In this document: in pieces, positions 12,735 to 24,171 of the stretch | Numbering within the stretch: the stretch's first letter is position 1 | Layout of the letters: the number at the start of each line of letters is the position of its first letter | Assembly (NCBI GenBank): GCA_029851415.1 | Contig: CM056744.1 | Span: 119,568,838 to 119,632,837, forward strand | DNA length: 64,000 nt | DNA from: Eretmocerus hayati | Taxonomy: Eukaryota; Arthropoda; Insecta; Hymenoptera; Aphelinidae | Reading direction: 5' to 3' | The notes under the pieces: model-generated | What the model saw: the letters and a program-made list of their open reading frames with translations, nothing else | Told to the model about the DNA's origin: nothing | Databases searched by the model: none | Translations under genes and position numbers: made by a program

Positions 12735-15053
12735 CACAACATCTCACGAGTTATTGAAGAGTGAATCATTCCTCATGATTCGACAAAACGGAAGTTATCG
12801 GATTCTCTAAATTCATTCATCGCTAATAATTCTTCTCTAAATCAGAGGAAATCTCTTTATATCTCACAGTATCTCATCGGCAACTCTTGCTCAGTCTAGA
12901 GAGCCCGCCTCAGGCTGTCTCATGCTGTCTCGTCAGTCACTTTCCCTCAACTCTCACAAATTCTCACGGCCCCACTTCTTCATCTTCGAAAGCTCCAAAA
13001 ACTCAATCTCTTATCTTTTCACGAATAACGGCGAATTATTGACCTTTATTTTTGTCCGGAACTCACATTTTCTCGGGATATCTCATAATTTCCCATCGGC
13101 ACTCGTGAGATAGGTTGAGATATCTCTCTGAATTTTTTATATCGAAATGAAGTTGATAATCAATATTATATCTCATCGTGACTCATGGAAAATGAAATCC
13201 AAACACCATTTTCGGTATCTCGTAGTATCTCATCTCCGAAGAATTTTCAACAAATACTACTCACAATATTTCATAGTCACTCACTCGTGTCAGTTGATCT
13301 CATGATATTCCTATGGTATCTCCGCAGTATATGTACCTCGCGTTCAACAGACAATGAGGTCTTACGCTAACTCTTAAAAACTCACGACCGACAAGTATCT
13401 CATGTTACCTCGCGGTGGTTCATATTTGAATTGCATAGCTGGTTATCATCATATCCCATGGCGACTCATTGACGTGATAGAATTAATGTACAATTTTGGT
13501 ACCTCATAGAATCTGAGATTACCTTGTTATGTTGCTCTAAGAATACTTCTGCGTGTAATTCTCGCCTAATCCTCCCTATGATGCACTGACTGGTATTATA
13601 AGTTGTAATGATGCATAAGTTAATGTTCACGAGATGTCTCTAGAGGATCTCACAATTTCCTACGAGTTCCTGAAGAGTGGTCAGTTACTTAAGATTCGTC
13701 GAGACAAAATTCATCAGATTGTCTAGATTCATTGATCGCTGATTATATTTCTTTAATTTTAAAGAAATATCGCATTGACCGTACGGGTGTCTCTTCATAT
13801 CCCACAGTATCTCATCGGCGACTCTTGCACGGTCTCCGAGCCCTCAGGCAATCTCGCGCTTTCTCATCAGTCACTCTGCCTCAACTCTCACGAATTCTCA
13901 CGTCTCCACTTCTTTATCTTCAAATGCTCCGAAAATTCAAGCTCATATCTTTTCACGAATAAGGGCAAATCAAGCATCGCGAAATATGAGATATTGACCT
14001 TTATTTTTGGCCGGAACTCACATTTTCTCAGCATATCTCATAATTCCTCGCCGGCACTCGTGAAATAGGGTGTGATACCTCTCTGAAACTTTTTATATCA
14101 AGATGAAGTTGATAATCAATATTATATCTCATCGTGACTCATGGGAAATGAAATCCAAACACCATTTCTGGTATCTCGTAATATCTCATCTAGAAAGGAT
14201 TTCCAACGCATTCTAAATCTCACAATATTTCATAGTAACTTACTCATATCAGTTGATCTCATGATATTTCTAGTATCTCCGCAGTCCTCGCGTCCAACAG
14301 ATAATAATGAGGTCTCACGGTAACTCCTAAAAACTCACAACGGACAAGTATCTCATGCTACTTCGTGGCTTTCCATGTCTAGATTGCATATCTGGTCATC
14401 ATCATATCTCATGACCACTCATTGACGTGATAGAATTACTGTAGAATTTTGGTACCTCATAGAATCTGAGATTACCTTATTATGTTGCTCTAAGAATACT
14501 TTTAATTGCGTGTAATTCTCGACTCATCATCCCTATGATGCACTGACTGGTATCATGAGTTCAGATGTAACATGAGTTAAAGTTCACGGAGTTCTTCAGA
14601 GGATCTCACAATTTCTCACGAGTTCCTAAAGAGTAGTCAGTTACTTAAAATTCGTCGAAACAGAATTCATCAGATTGTCCTGATTCATTGATCGCTGATT
14701 ATTCTTCTGTAACATTAATGAAAAACCACATTAACCATACGCGTGTCTCTTCATATCTCACAATATCTCATTGGCGACTTTGCTGGCTCTCCAAGCTCTC
14801 AGGCTATCTCATGCTGTCTCATTGGTCACTTTTTCTCAACTCGCGAAGACCCACGAGATCTCATGAAATCTCACGCCCTCTTTCATCTGTGAATGCTTCA
14901 AAAACAACCCAATCCTCTATCTTATTATGAATAAAGGTGAGTTAGCATTGTTAAGGATGAAATTAAAACTCTCTTTTTTTGGTCACAATTCACATTTTCT
15001 CAAGATATCTCATAGTTTCTCATCGACACTCGTGAGATTCTGTGAAAACTCCC
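12735..15053. repeat. Large tandem repeat (~930-950 bp period) inside middle element
   Basis: Three units start near 12735, 13653 and 14604; the last is partial. Each begins with a CACGAGTT...GAAGAGT-type block followed by TCATTGATCGCTGATTAT. Each then has the same order of blocks: clustered ACTCTCACGAATTCTCACG words, GATGAAGTTGATAATCAATA, then GAGATTACCTTGTTATGTTG. The pervasive TCTCA/CTCACG words also occur at the left end of the same element (3450-3700), so this is subterminal repeat expansion of the transposon. Small frames here are incidental. Confidence 0.8.
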
Positions 15054-16254
15054 TCCGAAATTTTTACCAGGGGTCGGTTTCATTTCGAGAACGTGTATAT
15101 ACTGAGTCATCTAATGATAAGGACTCGTGGAAACGATGTGACGTACATGAACTTTCTTTTTAAGGGATTACTTAAGATGCAGTATTGAGCAACTTCGAAA
15201 TCCATAATGTCCCCTATGCTTTATGCACCAAGTGTTCCCTGTTTGCAATTGAAGCTCCATATCCAAAATCCAACGAAATGTTCAACTCTTAACATTCAAG
15301 TGACAAGGTGATACATCATTCGAAGAAGATGAGGAGGACTCGGTACTCACGTACAGATAATTAGATGAAAGATAGTTTGAATTCTTCTTCCAATCCCATC
15401 ATGAGAACTTGTTTAATTTGCGTGGAAAAATTCTCAAGAACCTAAAATTATGTATGAAACATCATGGCTATGGGTCCTTATCATTAGATGACTCATTATC
15501 AAATGAAACCCACGACATGTGTCGCTCTGAGCATTGTTCTTCACTTGATCTGTTGACACGTGACGACATCATAGGCATCTTCTCTCGGCTAAAGGCATAT
15601 TTTGAGAGAAGTGAAGGGATTGATTCCCGGTGCTTGATCTTCTTACACTCTTGGAGTATCAGTCGATTCCAAATATTCATATCCGTAATCATTCAGAGAT
15701 CGAGATCAGAATCCACTAAGCATCTATTCTTTACTTCCCATGTATCAACCACTTCTGGATGAATGAATGAATGATTTATTTCAGACCAAGGACTAAGAAG
15801 TCCTTCATAGTCTACACGAGATTTTACATATGGCCTATAGTTACCAAAAGAAAATACAAAATACATGCTAGGACTTCGTGGGACAAAGGAATAATGTTCG
15901 TAACTTGTATGCTGCATCTCTGCGGTGCCAAATTTTGCAAAACATAGAAATGAGATATTTCATCAGGGCCAGGTCCCACGAAGTCCCATGGGATCCCACG
16001 AAATTATTTTCAGCAGGGCAAGGAGGGACAATTTTTTTTTCTCGGATGGTCCAAAAGTTAAAGGTTCGGTAGATTCCTTCATATAAGCGATGTATATGTA
16101 AGACGTTTGAGTGAAATGAGTACGTGGAAAATTCAATCCCAATGCCTATCGGCATGATTGGATTGGATTCAGTGGATGTCGATGTTGTTCGGAAGGATAC
16201 TGATAAATTTTTTTCTTTTTTTTTCATTTACTGATAAATTGAAATTTTCGGAAT

Positions 16255-16680
16255 GAGCATTTGGGATGGATTGGGTCGAATTGAATCATCAGGACATTTT
16301 TCAATCCTGTAAGATAGCATTGAAGTCGATCGAGGAGGATAGAATACCGGATCCTGAATACTGAAGGTCAGTATTCAGGTAATCTCTTTGATTCAGATCC
16401 ATTGAGGCAAATAGTATATAAACTCTCCAATTTAATGCTCATAGTAAGTATAGTGATCGATTGAAGTGGATGAAGGTATCGAAATTACCAATCCTGAAAA
16501 ATGGTATTGGGATCGATTGAGGAGGATAATGCCGTATTTTGAAAACTTGACGTCGGTATTCAAATCTCTTAATCATCATAGTAAGTATTGGGATCGATTG
16601 GTTTGAAGTAGATCGCGAGGTATCGAGATTCTCAATCCTGGAAGATAGTATATATTGGAATTGGATTAAGAAGGATAGCC
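16255..16680. repeat. Degenerate tandem repeat (~170-180 bp)
   Basis: The phrases CAATCCTG.AA.ATAG/GGTATTG, GGGATCGATTG and AGGAGGATA recur near 16300, 16490 and 16635 with intervening similarity. No coding potential. It lies between the nested transposon cluster and the first duplicated gene unit. Confidence 0.55.
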
Positions 16681-16695
16681 AGAGAGAAGGAAAAC

Positions 16696-16722
16696 CAGAC
16701 GGAACTCGTCGAGTTCCGTCTG
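16696..16722. other. Perfect 13-bp-stem palindrome
   Basis: CAGACGGAACTCG, one T, then its exact complement. It lies at the start of the first duplicated unit, next to GCATATGC-rich palindromic sequence at 16755-16795. It could be a bound regulatory site or a small hairpin; nothing decides between these. Confidence 0.5.
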
Positions 16723-16984
16723 ATGGTTTTAGCTAAAATTTGATGAGCTGCACATATGCACGTGTGCAGTGCATATGCATGCATATGCATATTTGTGGAC
16801 GCAGCCTTGCGCGGAAGGCAGCCGCATCGCATCAGAACAAGGACCCGGTCAGAGGTGCATGCATGCAGCATAAATAGCAGACGATTGTACGGGGGTCGGG
16901 TCCGACGGGTCGACAAAAGACTATAAACCAACGAAAAACAACATGCCGGCCTACTCAGTTTGTTGTTACAACCGTATAAAAATG

Positions 16985-17261
16985 TCCAGGAATCTTCGAT
17001 TTCGAATGGCATGAAGATATCTCATCAGTGAAATTCTGAACGTCTTTAGTCCACAAGAAATTGTCCAAAAGTGTAGTTATCATCAAAGGGCGGCAGTCCT
17101 AGGACTAAATTACACAGCTGTGTAATTTAGGTTGTAGCATACCTACTTAGATTCAAAGTCCGTTATACATACTTACTCTCGGAACAAGAAGCGTAGCACC
17201 GAGAATTCAATTCAAGAACTTCGCCTCTAGCAAGCTTTTTTGGAGGGATCGTTTTTGGAGC
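16985..17261 (+). other. Putative 5' non-coding exon of MBD-PB1 gene A
   Basis: This segment aligns in order with 29195-29479 in the second unit. Shared words include ATGTCCAG near the left end, GGCAGTCnTA, CATACnTnGATnCAAA, GAACAAGAAGC, and a junction at CAG|GTGAG on the right. The downstream gene has a conserved 3' splice site just before its first coding exon (TTATGTGCAG at 20901 here, TTTGCGCAG at 36923 in copy B). A spliced non-coding leader starting here is therefore a reasonable model. A TATA-like CGTATAAAAATG lies at 16974. An independent non-coding RNA is the alternative. RNA evidence is absent. Confidence 0.35.
17105..17130. other. Perfect 26-bp palindrome
   Basis: A 13-base half-site, CTAAATTACACAG, is followed directly by its complement. 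It lies within the conserved leader segment of unit A but is not preserved as a palindrome at the matching place in unit B. Function unknown. Confidence 0.6.
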
Positions 17262-20200
17262 AGGTGAGTTATCTTGGGTGATGTCAACATATCAGTAGCA
17301 TACAGAACAAGTACTCACTTTCCTCCCCTTCTGCTTGAAATTTCACTGTTTATTGATTCCACAAAGAGGTATACATTGGTGTAGTTCAAAAATGCACCCA
17401 CGATGCTTACTTAGAACTCAGTTACACTCCTAGTATCCTCATTATTTACTCATAGTTAGTTATGTTTCCAGCGATTTAAAATATAATGAGTAGCGCATAA
17501 TTAATTTTTCCACATTTATCCTGAGACATCCTCATGGTGAGTGAAAATTCAGTTTGGTTCATTGCATTGATAGTCCTCTCTCTACGCTTACTTTTGGAGA
17601 GAGTAACAGAGATAATCCTGATGAATCCTGTATACAATCTTCGAGACACTCTTCCCTTCTCAGCACGAATTCAATTAGGCAGCGTTTTTGTTTAGGTTTA
17701 TGAGAAAATTTGTGTTAGAAAGTGAGCTAACCTACAAGAATCTCAGTAGAGCAAGTGTAGCAAGAGACCAGAATGTTGTATGTGTAAACAGGAGGATTTG
17801 TGTCAAAAAGGTTCGTCTAAACAAGGAAGGGATGCATCACTGTGAAGCAAGTTGGTATTTGAATTAATCAATTGCAATTTTTTGTTCGGCCCAAACATAG
17901 CCTTGTTTATACTTAATAATTTAGGCAGTCATTCCAACTTGATCATCATCATTGAGTCTTGTCCATCCAATTTGTCTGTAGATCAAACTATTTTCCAGTC
18001 GTACTGGAAGTGAAAACTACTCTGTCAAATTTATGTTTTAAGCTGAATATGAGGTCGCTTTAATCGTGGTCATCTTCCCAAACTTGTTTATTCTCTATCA
18101 ATCATACTGAATTTCCCTATTACTCAATGCGCATTCTTGATAAAGTTACCAAATATGTGTCCAAGCAGGACGTATTTCTAAACTCTCTTCACACTTCCAG
18201 TTGCCAAAGTTTCCAGAAGTCGAAAGTCTCCTGTACATACATAGTCAAATGTCATGAGGTACTCAATGCACATGTACTGATGGTCTTATCAATCACTCAA
18301 AATCATTGATCATCAGAGGTAAAATTTGTTGAGAGAGAAACTATAAGGTCCCATCTTCTGATTGAAATCATCATTGAGCAGGTCTCAGTGTTTGCTATGA
18401 ATTCCTGTAATTTTACAGATGAGATAACCCACTCAGTTTGATGATCTATTTGATTCTTCCAACAAGTTGATTAATTTGGATCAACATTTGCATGTGTGCT
18501 CTTGGAAATTTGTTAGAGGAACTTGCATTTACTAGTTATTGTTTGATTTGTGCTTTGTAGTTACTTACCCAAGATGATAAGAAAACAAAGATATTTCGAG
18601 TATTACAAATTCAGGCGAGTTTTTTAAGAACACAATGAATGGAATGAAAATGACTGCATCAATACAAATCACTTTTTACTCTGACTAAGTTTTTCATGAA
18701 TTAGAATGTCTTCTCATTTGAAAAACTTTGAACGAAGAAGTACTGATAAAATGTGTACAGAAAATGAAGGTGAACAATCAATTATGTGTGTGGATTAGAA
18801 TGTGCAGCGCTCATTTCAATTCTGTTTTTAAATAATGTTGCTTTATGTATTGTAGATGCTGGATTGATTATGCTCAGTACAACCAAGATGCTTGTGCTTA
18901 TTGAAGGGAAATATGTTATGCGTGTCACATGAGAAGTTATCCTTATCTATTTATTCATTCATTTTAAAAATTCAGTGGTCATCTCAAGCTCAAATTCAAG
19001 AACTAGTACCAAGATTTCTTTAATTTCGATCAACAGTAATGACTACTTGAAAATAATGGTAATGATCATGATGATATATAACAAAGCTTATAAGCTTTGC
19101 AATGAGAACAATATTTCTTGCATATTTACTCCGAGAAGCAACAATTCTCAGCTAACTTTTTCTGTCAATCTGCTTTGATGAATTCTAATAATATCGATTT
19201 TATTGGTAGAGAAATTCCAATAGTAATATAATAACGTAATCTTCTCGGTGGAAAAAATCTACACTCGCTCTCGACGTAGTTTTTGATAGTAGTGGGTCAC
19301 CAATAAGAAATGGAAACGAAAATATACGCGTTTGAAATTATGTAATAACAAACGCAATTTTAGGTAACTGTAAATTTCAGCTGCCGATATTCCATTGGCA
19401 TGAATCTATGACACGAATTTGAAGTTTCAAACACGACGCTCACAGAAATACTCATCTCTCATCCATGCCGCTTGTTATTGATAGATGAATTCGAATCAAA
19501 AGTGCTTGTCGAGTATCGACAACTGTAACGTATTATTTAATGTGTGTCATACACTAATATACCTGTTTTCTTCTATCTATCAGCGTAAAACGATTCAGGA
19601 GCTTTTATGAGCTACAGCTTGAAGATGTGGGTCTATATCGCCGTTCACATTTTGAATGAATGTCCCTGCAAACATTTTATTCAGCCTACTCGTATGATGA
19701 TCATATTTATGCTATTTGACGACCATAGGGAATTTAATTGAGCAGATGGATTGGTCTCCGAATCGTAACAAAATCGATCACGTTAAGAGCTGATGATGAC
19801 AATTTATTCAAATCAGAAAATGCGTACAATGTACAGACTCATGGGGATTACATTTGAAAATCGATACATGCAAATATAATGACATTTCAGTCGGGACGAC
19901 AGATTTTTTAGAAGCATCAAAACTAAAAAACCTCAATCACATGGACAGAATATTACATCATGAAGAAAATTCTATCTTAAAGACAACAATTAAAGTTAGT
20001 CAGAGATTATCTACATCATCTTCCACTTGCTCATTTCCGAGGATGGCTAATAATTGAAAGATGAAATATTTTCGGGGATATAATGTTTCATTTTTGAGTC
20101 CGCCTTAACTTTGACAATATATATTATGTACCTAGTTGCGGAAAATGCATTTTCTTTACAAAATGAGTGCTGGATATCGGCAAAGCCGACGTAGTGGCAC

Positions 20201-20900
20201 TTGTTTTGTGAGGAAAATCGTTTTGCGCACGAGGTACATAAGCTACTTTATCGCCTGAGTACGGAAAAGGGGTTTATCCGTCTGCGTAGGCCGATGGGAA
20301 CACGATGTTCCCGTAAGGAAGGCGATAAAGTTTCCTTTTTTTTCGAAAGTCGTTATAACAAGCATGAAAAATGGTTAGCAAAATTCCTGTACTCGCTTGT
20401 GAAATCAACTCGAAAATCAGCTTATTGGAGCGAGTTGGGTACACTCATTTGTTCAGGTTTGTCATTACTATCTATACTTACACACCCCGATTTCAATTCT
20501 CGAGTCTTCGATTACATTCACTGTAGGAGCAAGCACGGTGGCGTATGTCCAAAAGAACTACTTTTTAATAACTCTCCATGAGATATGGGAAAATCTTTAC
20601 TAAGCGGTCCTCATCCAGGTTTTCCTGTAGGTATTCAAATAGGGAGGTTCTTGACCAATCCTGAACATCAGAAAAATTCATGCGTTTCAGTCACAATGAA
20701 CGAACGTCTTCGCCTACTCTCTTATCTCCTTGCAGTAAGTTTTCTCTCATTCAGAGTCATTTATTCGAGTTATATACCGTAAGTACGAAGTGGTTCTAAA
20801 AGAGTCAAATTTGGTACGAGTTTGGAGAGCACACGTAAACCGTTGATCTATCATATTCACTTCCGGGTTAACTTCACGTACTCTTCTTTCTTATGTGCAG
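17262..20900 (+). other. Conserved non-coding segment upstream of MBD-PB1 gene A
   Basis: No convincing coding region. The stretch to about 19200 aligns with 29480-31170 in unit B. Corresponding words include CATAGTTAGTTATGTTTCCA versus CGTAGTCAGCTAGTGTTCCA, and ATTCTAATAATATCGATTTT versus ATTCCAATAATACAGATTAT followed by ATTGGTAGA. It is best read as a long first intron of gene A or a duplicated regulatory or non-coding RNA region. From 19200 to 20900 no match to unit B was seen. A 126-codon frame at 20201-20581 has no recognised motif. Confidence 0.45.
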
Positions 20901-21023
20901 GTCCATCATACTTACGAAATTTTAGGATGATCGAGAACAGATTATTCTGCTAGAGCAAAATAAACTTGTTGTTAGTTTGGTTGAGTATTTAGGACTCAGT
21001 CTCATTCTTCTCCATCCACAACA

Positions 21024-24000
21024 ATGAAGTCAAGTGGAGGGTCGACTTCTCAATCCTCTTCGAAATTTAGTCCGTCAGGCCGCATCCACAAGGAACCTAA
21101 TGCAGTTTTGACAGGAATAAAAAGTAATCAATGTGTAGAAATGTATCGAAGAAAGGTTGATATTACGGATCCCATCCTTCGTGAGCCTTTCAACTATGGA
21201 TGGAAACGGGAATTGGCTTACCGTGCAAACCCTAAGAAAATCCCCGCCGATATTTACTATCATCCTCCTAAAGAAAAAATGGTGCTTTATAAGCGGTTAA
21301 AAAAATCCAGGTCTAAATTAGCGAGGAACAAAACTAACGGCCGGAATGTTAATAAGAACAAAATCATCAATTGGTATTCAACTTTGAGGAGTAATATTGA
21401 AGTGGCTGATTTCTGTAAGTTCGTATATATCAATTTACATGCGTTCTTGTTAATCATATATTACAAACATCAGAATTACAATTCAACGATCTTTCTTCTA
21501 GTGGAACTATGCTACCCGGGTGGTGAATTGACTGTGCATAACTTTTCATTCTCCCGAAAACTTCTTGGGCTCAATGATCCTGAGAAAGAATTTATTCGTT
21601 TTCCTAAGAAGAGAGTTAGGAAAATTGCCAGCGATATAGCGGAGAAAGGGGTTAGCGGTGAATTCATTTCTATTTGTAATTTATATTTGCCATGGCATTC
21701 AATTAAAGCTCCTCGTAGGATAAATCTTCCACCAGAACACGTTCAGAACCAGATTTACGAAATTCCAAGAAAACATCAGGTTTATCGAAAATCAAAAGAG
21801 TGTCTCGCAAAAAAAACGTTAACTCCACATCATCAAAATTGGATGAAACGAAGAAAAACGCGCCGAGATTATTGTCAATTTCCACTAAAAGGCCGTTGTG
21901 CAAGAGAAAACTGCCCTCAAGTGAGTAATATAGACTATGTGTTAATATGTGTAATCCTTGCACAAGGTATCTAAATAGATCGAATCGTTTATGTCTTTGA
22001 CGAACTGAAGGAATAAGGACACCTGTCGCATCTACCTCAGTGGAACAGAACCTTCCAAAGTCCAAACAGAATTCCCGGGTCTACAAAAAAAAGTATGGTA
22101 GAAGAAGAAAACTCCCGCTTTCCTCGAAGCAACCTGCGTGAGTATTGTTCCAAATTATACGTTTATAATAACTTAAACTTACTCTGCCTTCAGGGGCCTG
22201 ATTCCGAGCTCGGCGATAGCTGTCGGGGTGGTGTGACTCGTTACGATTTTCCCACGTCCACGTTTCTTATGCATGGTGGACCACCTAATTCCATGTTCCT
22301 TATGCATGGCGAGTGAGGTGAATCGTACCGCCGCGACAGTAATCACCGAGCTCGGAATCAGGACCCCAGAGCTGCCCATTTTGAGTTCAAAACTGCCCAT
22401 TTGACCACAACTCCTCATTAGAATGAGCATCGCTACCTTGGTGCATTTTAAATACGTAAACCTCGACGTAAACTGATGAAACTTCTCTCCAAATCTTACA
22501 TTTATTCAGATCTTACATAGATCGATGAATTCTTTTAACTTGAATCTTTCCCACTAAACAAGGGAGATTGCTATCCTCCAGTGAATGGCTTAATTCTTGT
22601 AGTAAAAGTGTTTTTCAAACTATGTCACTTCTGTATCTGGAACTGTAAATCGAGTTGATGCTTTGGTATTATTTGGTGAGGTAAATACGAGCATATATCA
22701 TGATGAGCAATCGACAAATTCCATCCTTCTCCGAAGTGATGATGAACATTTTAAAATAGTGTGTTACAAAGAATAATTCAATTCCACTCAAAAACAAGCG
22801 ATATTTTTGGGAGTTCAGAATTCTCTGAAGATGCGCTGCGTAATCGCTTAATTTGGAGAAAATCAAAAAGGCTGCGATCTGGCAGCGGTACTTGAATCAC
22901 GGATCGTCCGCCATCGTGGGCTGGTACTTCTCACATGAAATTTCCTCCTAATACATTTATCTTATTGGAGTTTGATAAATATGGATCACTCGATTCGTCG
23001 GAGACGATACTTTTGCGGCGAATCCAACAGTGATTATGAAACATATAGAAAATTGAAAAATCATCGAATCTCTATCTCTTAAGGTTTCATTATCTCCTAT
23101 TTTTCTTTTCAAGATCAATGAACGGAACTGCAAGTTCTACGCCACACATAATATTTTGCGAAACATTGATCAGTTCAACGAGTGATTCACCCACCGATAA
23201 TTTGCCAACTTCGACAAACGCAGATCTGAATGAGTACAATCCGCTCGAAGGACTGGATTCAATCAGTGTATCCTCTCAAACACCATCGAGTATCATACCA
23301 TTCAAATATCCTTTCTTGGAGTACCGAGATGCTGATACATCAGTCGAAGAATTGATCACTGCATCAGATCATAATCAAGATAGCTTGGTAATGAATCCGT
23401 TGAGCGAAGATCTAGATGAGATACACACCAAACCACGTATATTTGAACCAAAGATTGAACTTGTCGACAAAGAACCTTATCTTGACGTGAGTGAGCTTGC
23501 GTTAGACAAGCCGTTCCACTTCAAAATTACGATCAGTATAGAAAATGCCACAGATGAGATACCTGAAAAACGCAGATTCTCCACGACGTTCGATGATACG
23601 CCTATTTTTCCTCAATTTTGTGAGGCCCTTCGGGATATATGTCCCAGTCTGAGAGATAAGACTTTCACGCTGCATTGGCAAGGTATATTCCAAATGTCTC
23701 ACTTGGGTGGAAATGTCCATATACTTACTGGATCGTCGTATCTCCAGTGCCTATACATAGATTAAGTTGATCTGAAACTTTTTTTTTATTTCAGATCCTG
23801 ATGGTGACAATATTTTAGTTGCCAGTTGTGTAGAACTAAAGGAAGCTCTAAGTATGATGAGGAATTACAGATTGATTCGATTTGATGTAAATGTTCACAA
23901 TTCGAATGGTGCGTATTTTACTCTTATTCTCAACCTTAATCATTCTTAACCTCGTTCTTAAAAAACATCTCTCGATGTTGAGAAATTATGGAGTCTGAGC

Positions 24001-24171
24001 GCCTTGAAACCAAGTTGTTACAGTTTCTTGAGTAATTGCACTAGAGATCTCATTGCCATTAATATGTTCTATGGTATTTTATGAATATTACTAATAAGAT
24101 TCATGAAACACATCGAGTAAATTCTCTTTTTTGCAGGTTTATCAGAACGTAAGACCCATTGGCCTGAGTAG
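21024..24171 (+). CDS. MBD-PB1 domain protein, copy A (7 coding exons, 528 aa)
   Basis: Joined exons: 21024-21414, 21502-21650, 21719-21920, 22011-22137, 23114-23682, 23795-23908, 24137-24171. They keep one frame from ATG to TAG. Residues ~45-168 form a methyl-CpG-binding-type domain of the six-banded/BAZ2 kind: ITDPILREPF, GWKREL, ADIYYH, LRSNIEVADF, LTVHNFSF, LLGLNDPEKE. Positions equivalent to the MeCP2 DNA-contact Arg, Asp, Tyr and Arg appear retained. A ~38-residue basic insert separates ADIYYH from LRSN. A Ser/acidic linker follows. Residues ~422-517 match a PB1 domain with a Lys in beta-1 (FHFKITI) and an acidic OPCA motif (DPDGD...VELKEAL), so both interaction faces seem present. The likely role is a nuclear DNA-binding scaffold that oligomerises; that is inference. 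The exon-2 donor GTTAGC is weak but keeps phase. AATAAA at 24587. Copy B is at 37072. Confidence 0.82.
22193..22366. mobile_element. Palindromic MITE in intron 4 of gene A
   Basis: Inverted ends GGGGCCTGATTCCGAGCTCG and the complement of CGAGCTCGGAATCAGGACCC. Pairing continues inward for about 50 bases (CGATAGCTGTCG versus CGACAGTAATCA). No coding capacity, and the target duplication is not clear. It lies between coding exons 4 and 5. Confidence 0.7.

Larger units (their letters stand above)
3434..15072. mobile_element. Middle nested element with 19-bp perfect TIR
   Basis: It begins CCCTGGTAAAAATTTCGGA and ends with the exact reverse complement of those 19 bases at 15054-15072. A short GTCG lies just outside each end (3429-3432 and 15073-15076), with one extra T on the left, so the target duplication is imperfect. 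Inside the termini the sequence is rich in short TCTCAC/ATCTCATG words (3450-3700 and 11720-15060). The right portion holds a ~930-950 bp tandem repeat. No transposase frame was found. It sits inside the outer element and was itself invaded by the 8-kb foldback element. Confidence 0.8.
2927..16018. mobile_element. Outer inverted-repeat element, split by nested insertions
   Basis: The left arm (2927-3432) matches the reverse complement of the right arm (about 15505-16018). The outer ends read CCTTGCTGAAAATAATTTCG on the left and the complement of CGAAATTATTTTCAGCAGGG on the right. Both arms carry the same 74-codon frame (3028-3252 plus, 15693-15917 minus; Met-Gln-His-Thr-Ser at the start, Asp-Ser-Asp-Leu-Asp-Leu at the end), with a few substitutions. 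The element is interrupted at 3433/3434, and its continuation resumes at about 15073. The segment 15073-15175 also pairs with about 15440-15510, extending the original hairpin. No transposase is visible, so it is probably non-autonomous. Family unknown. Confidence 0.7.

Noticed and set aside
20201..20581. 126-codon ORF as a gene
   Set aside because: No recognisable motif, no splice context, no counterpart in the duplicated unit.
21024..21974. A single-exon 316-codon gene reading through from the MBD start
   Set aside because: The frame crosses GT-AG introns that are conserved in position with copy B; the spliced model restores MBD continuity (EVADF-LEL...LTVHNFSF).
23118..23765. Separate PB1 gene starting at an internal ATG
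   Set aside because: A splice acceptor four bases upstream and the exact phase match with the preceding exon in both paralogs favour one MBD-PB1 gene.
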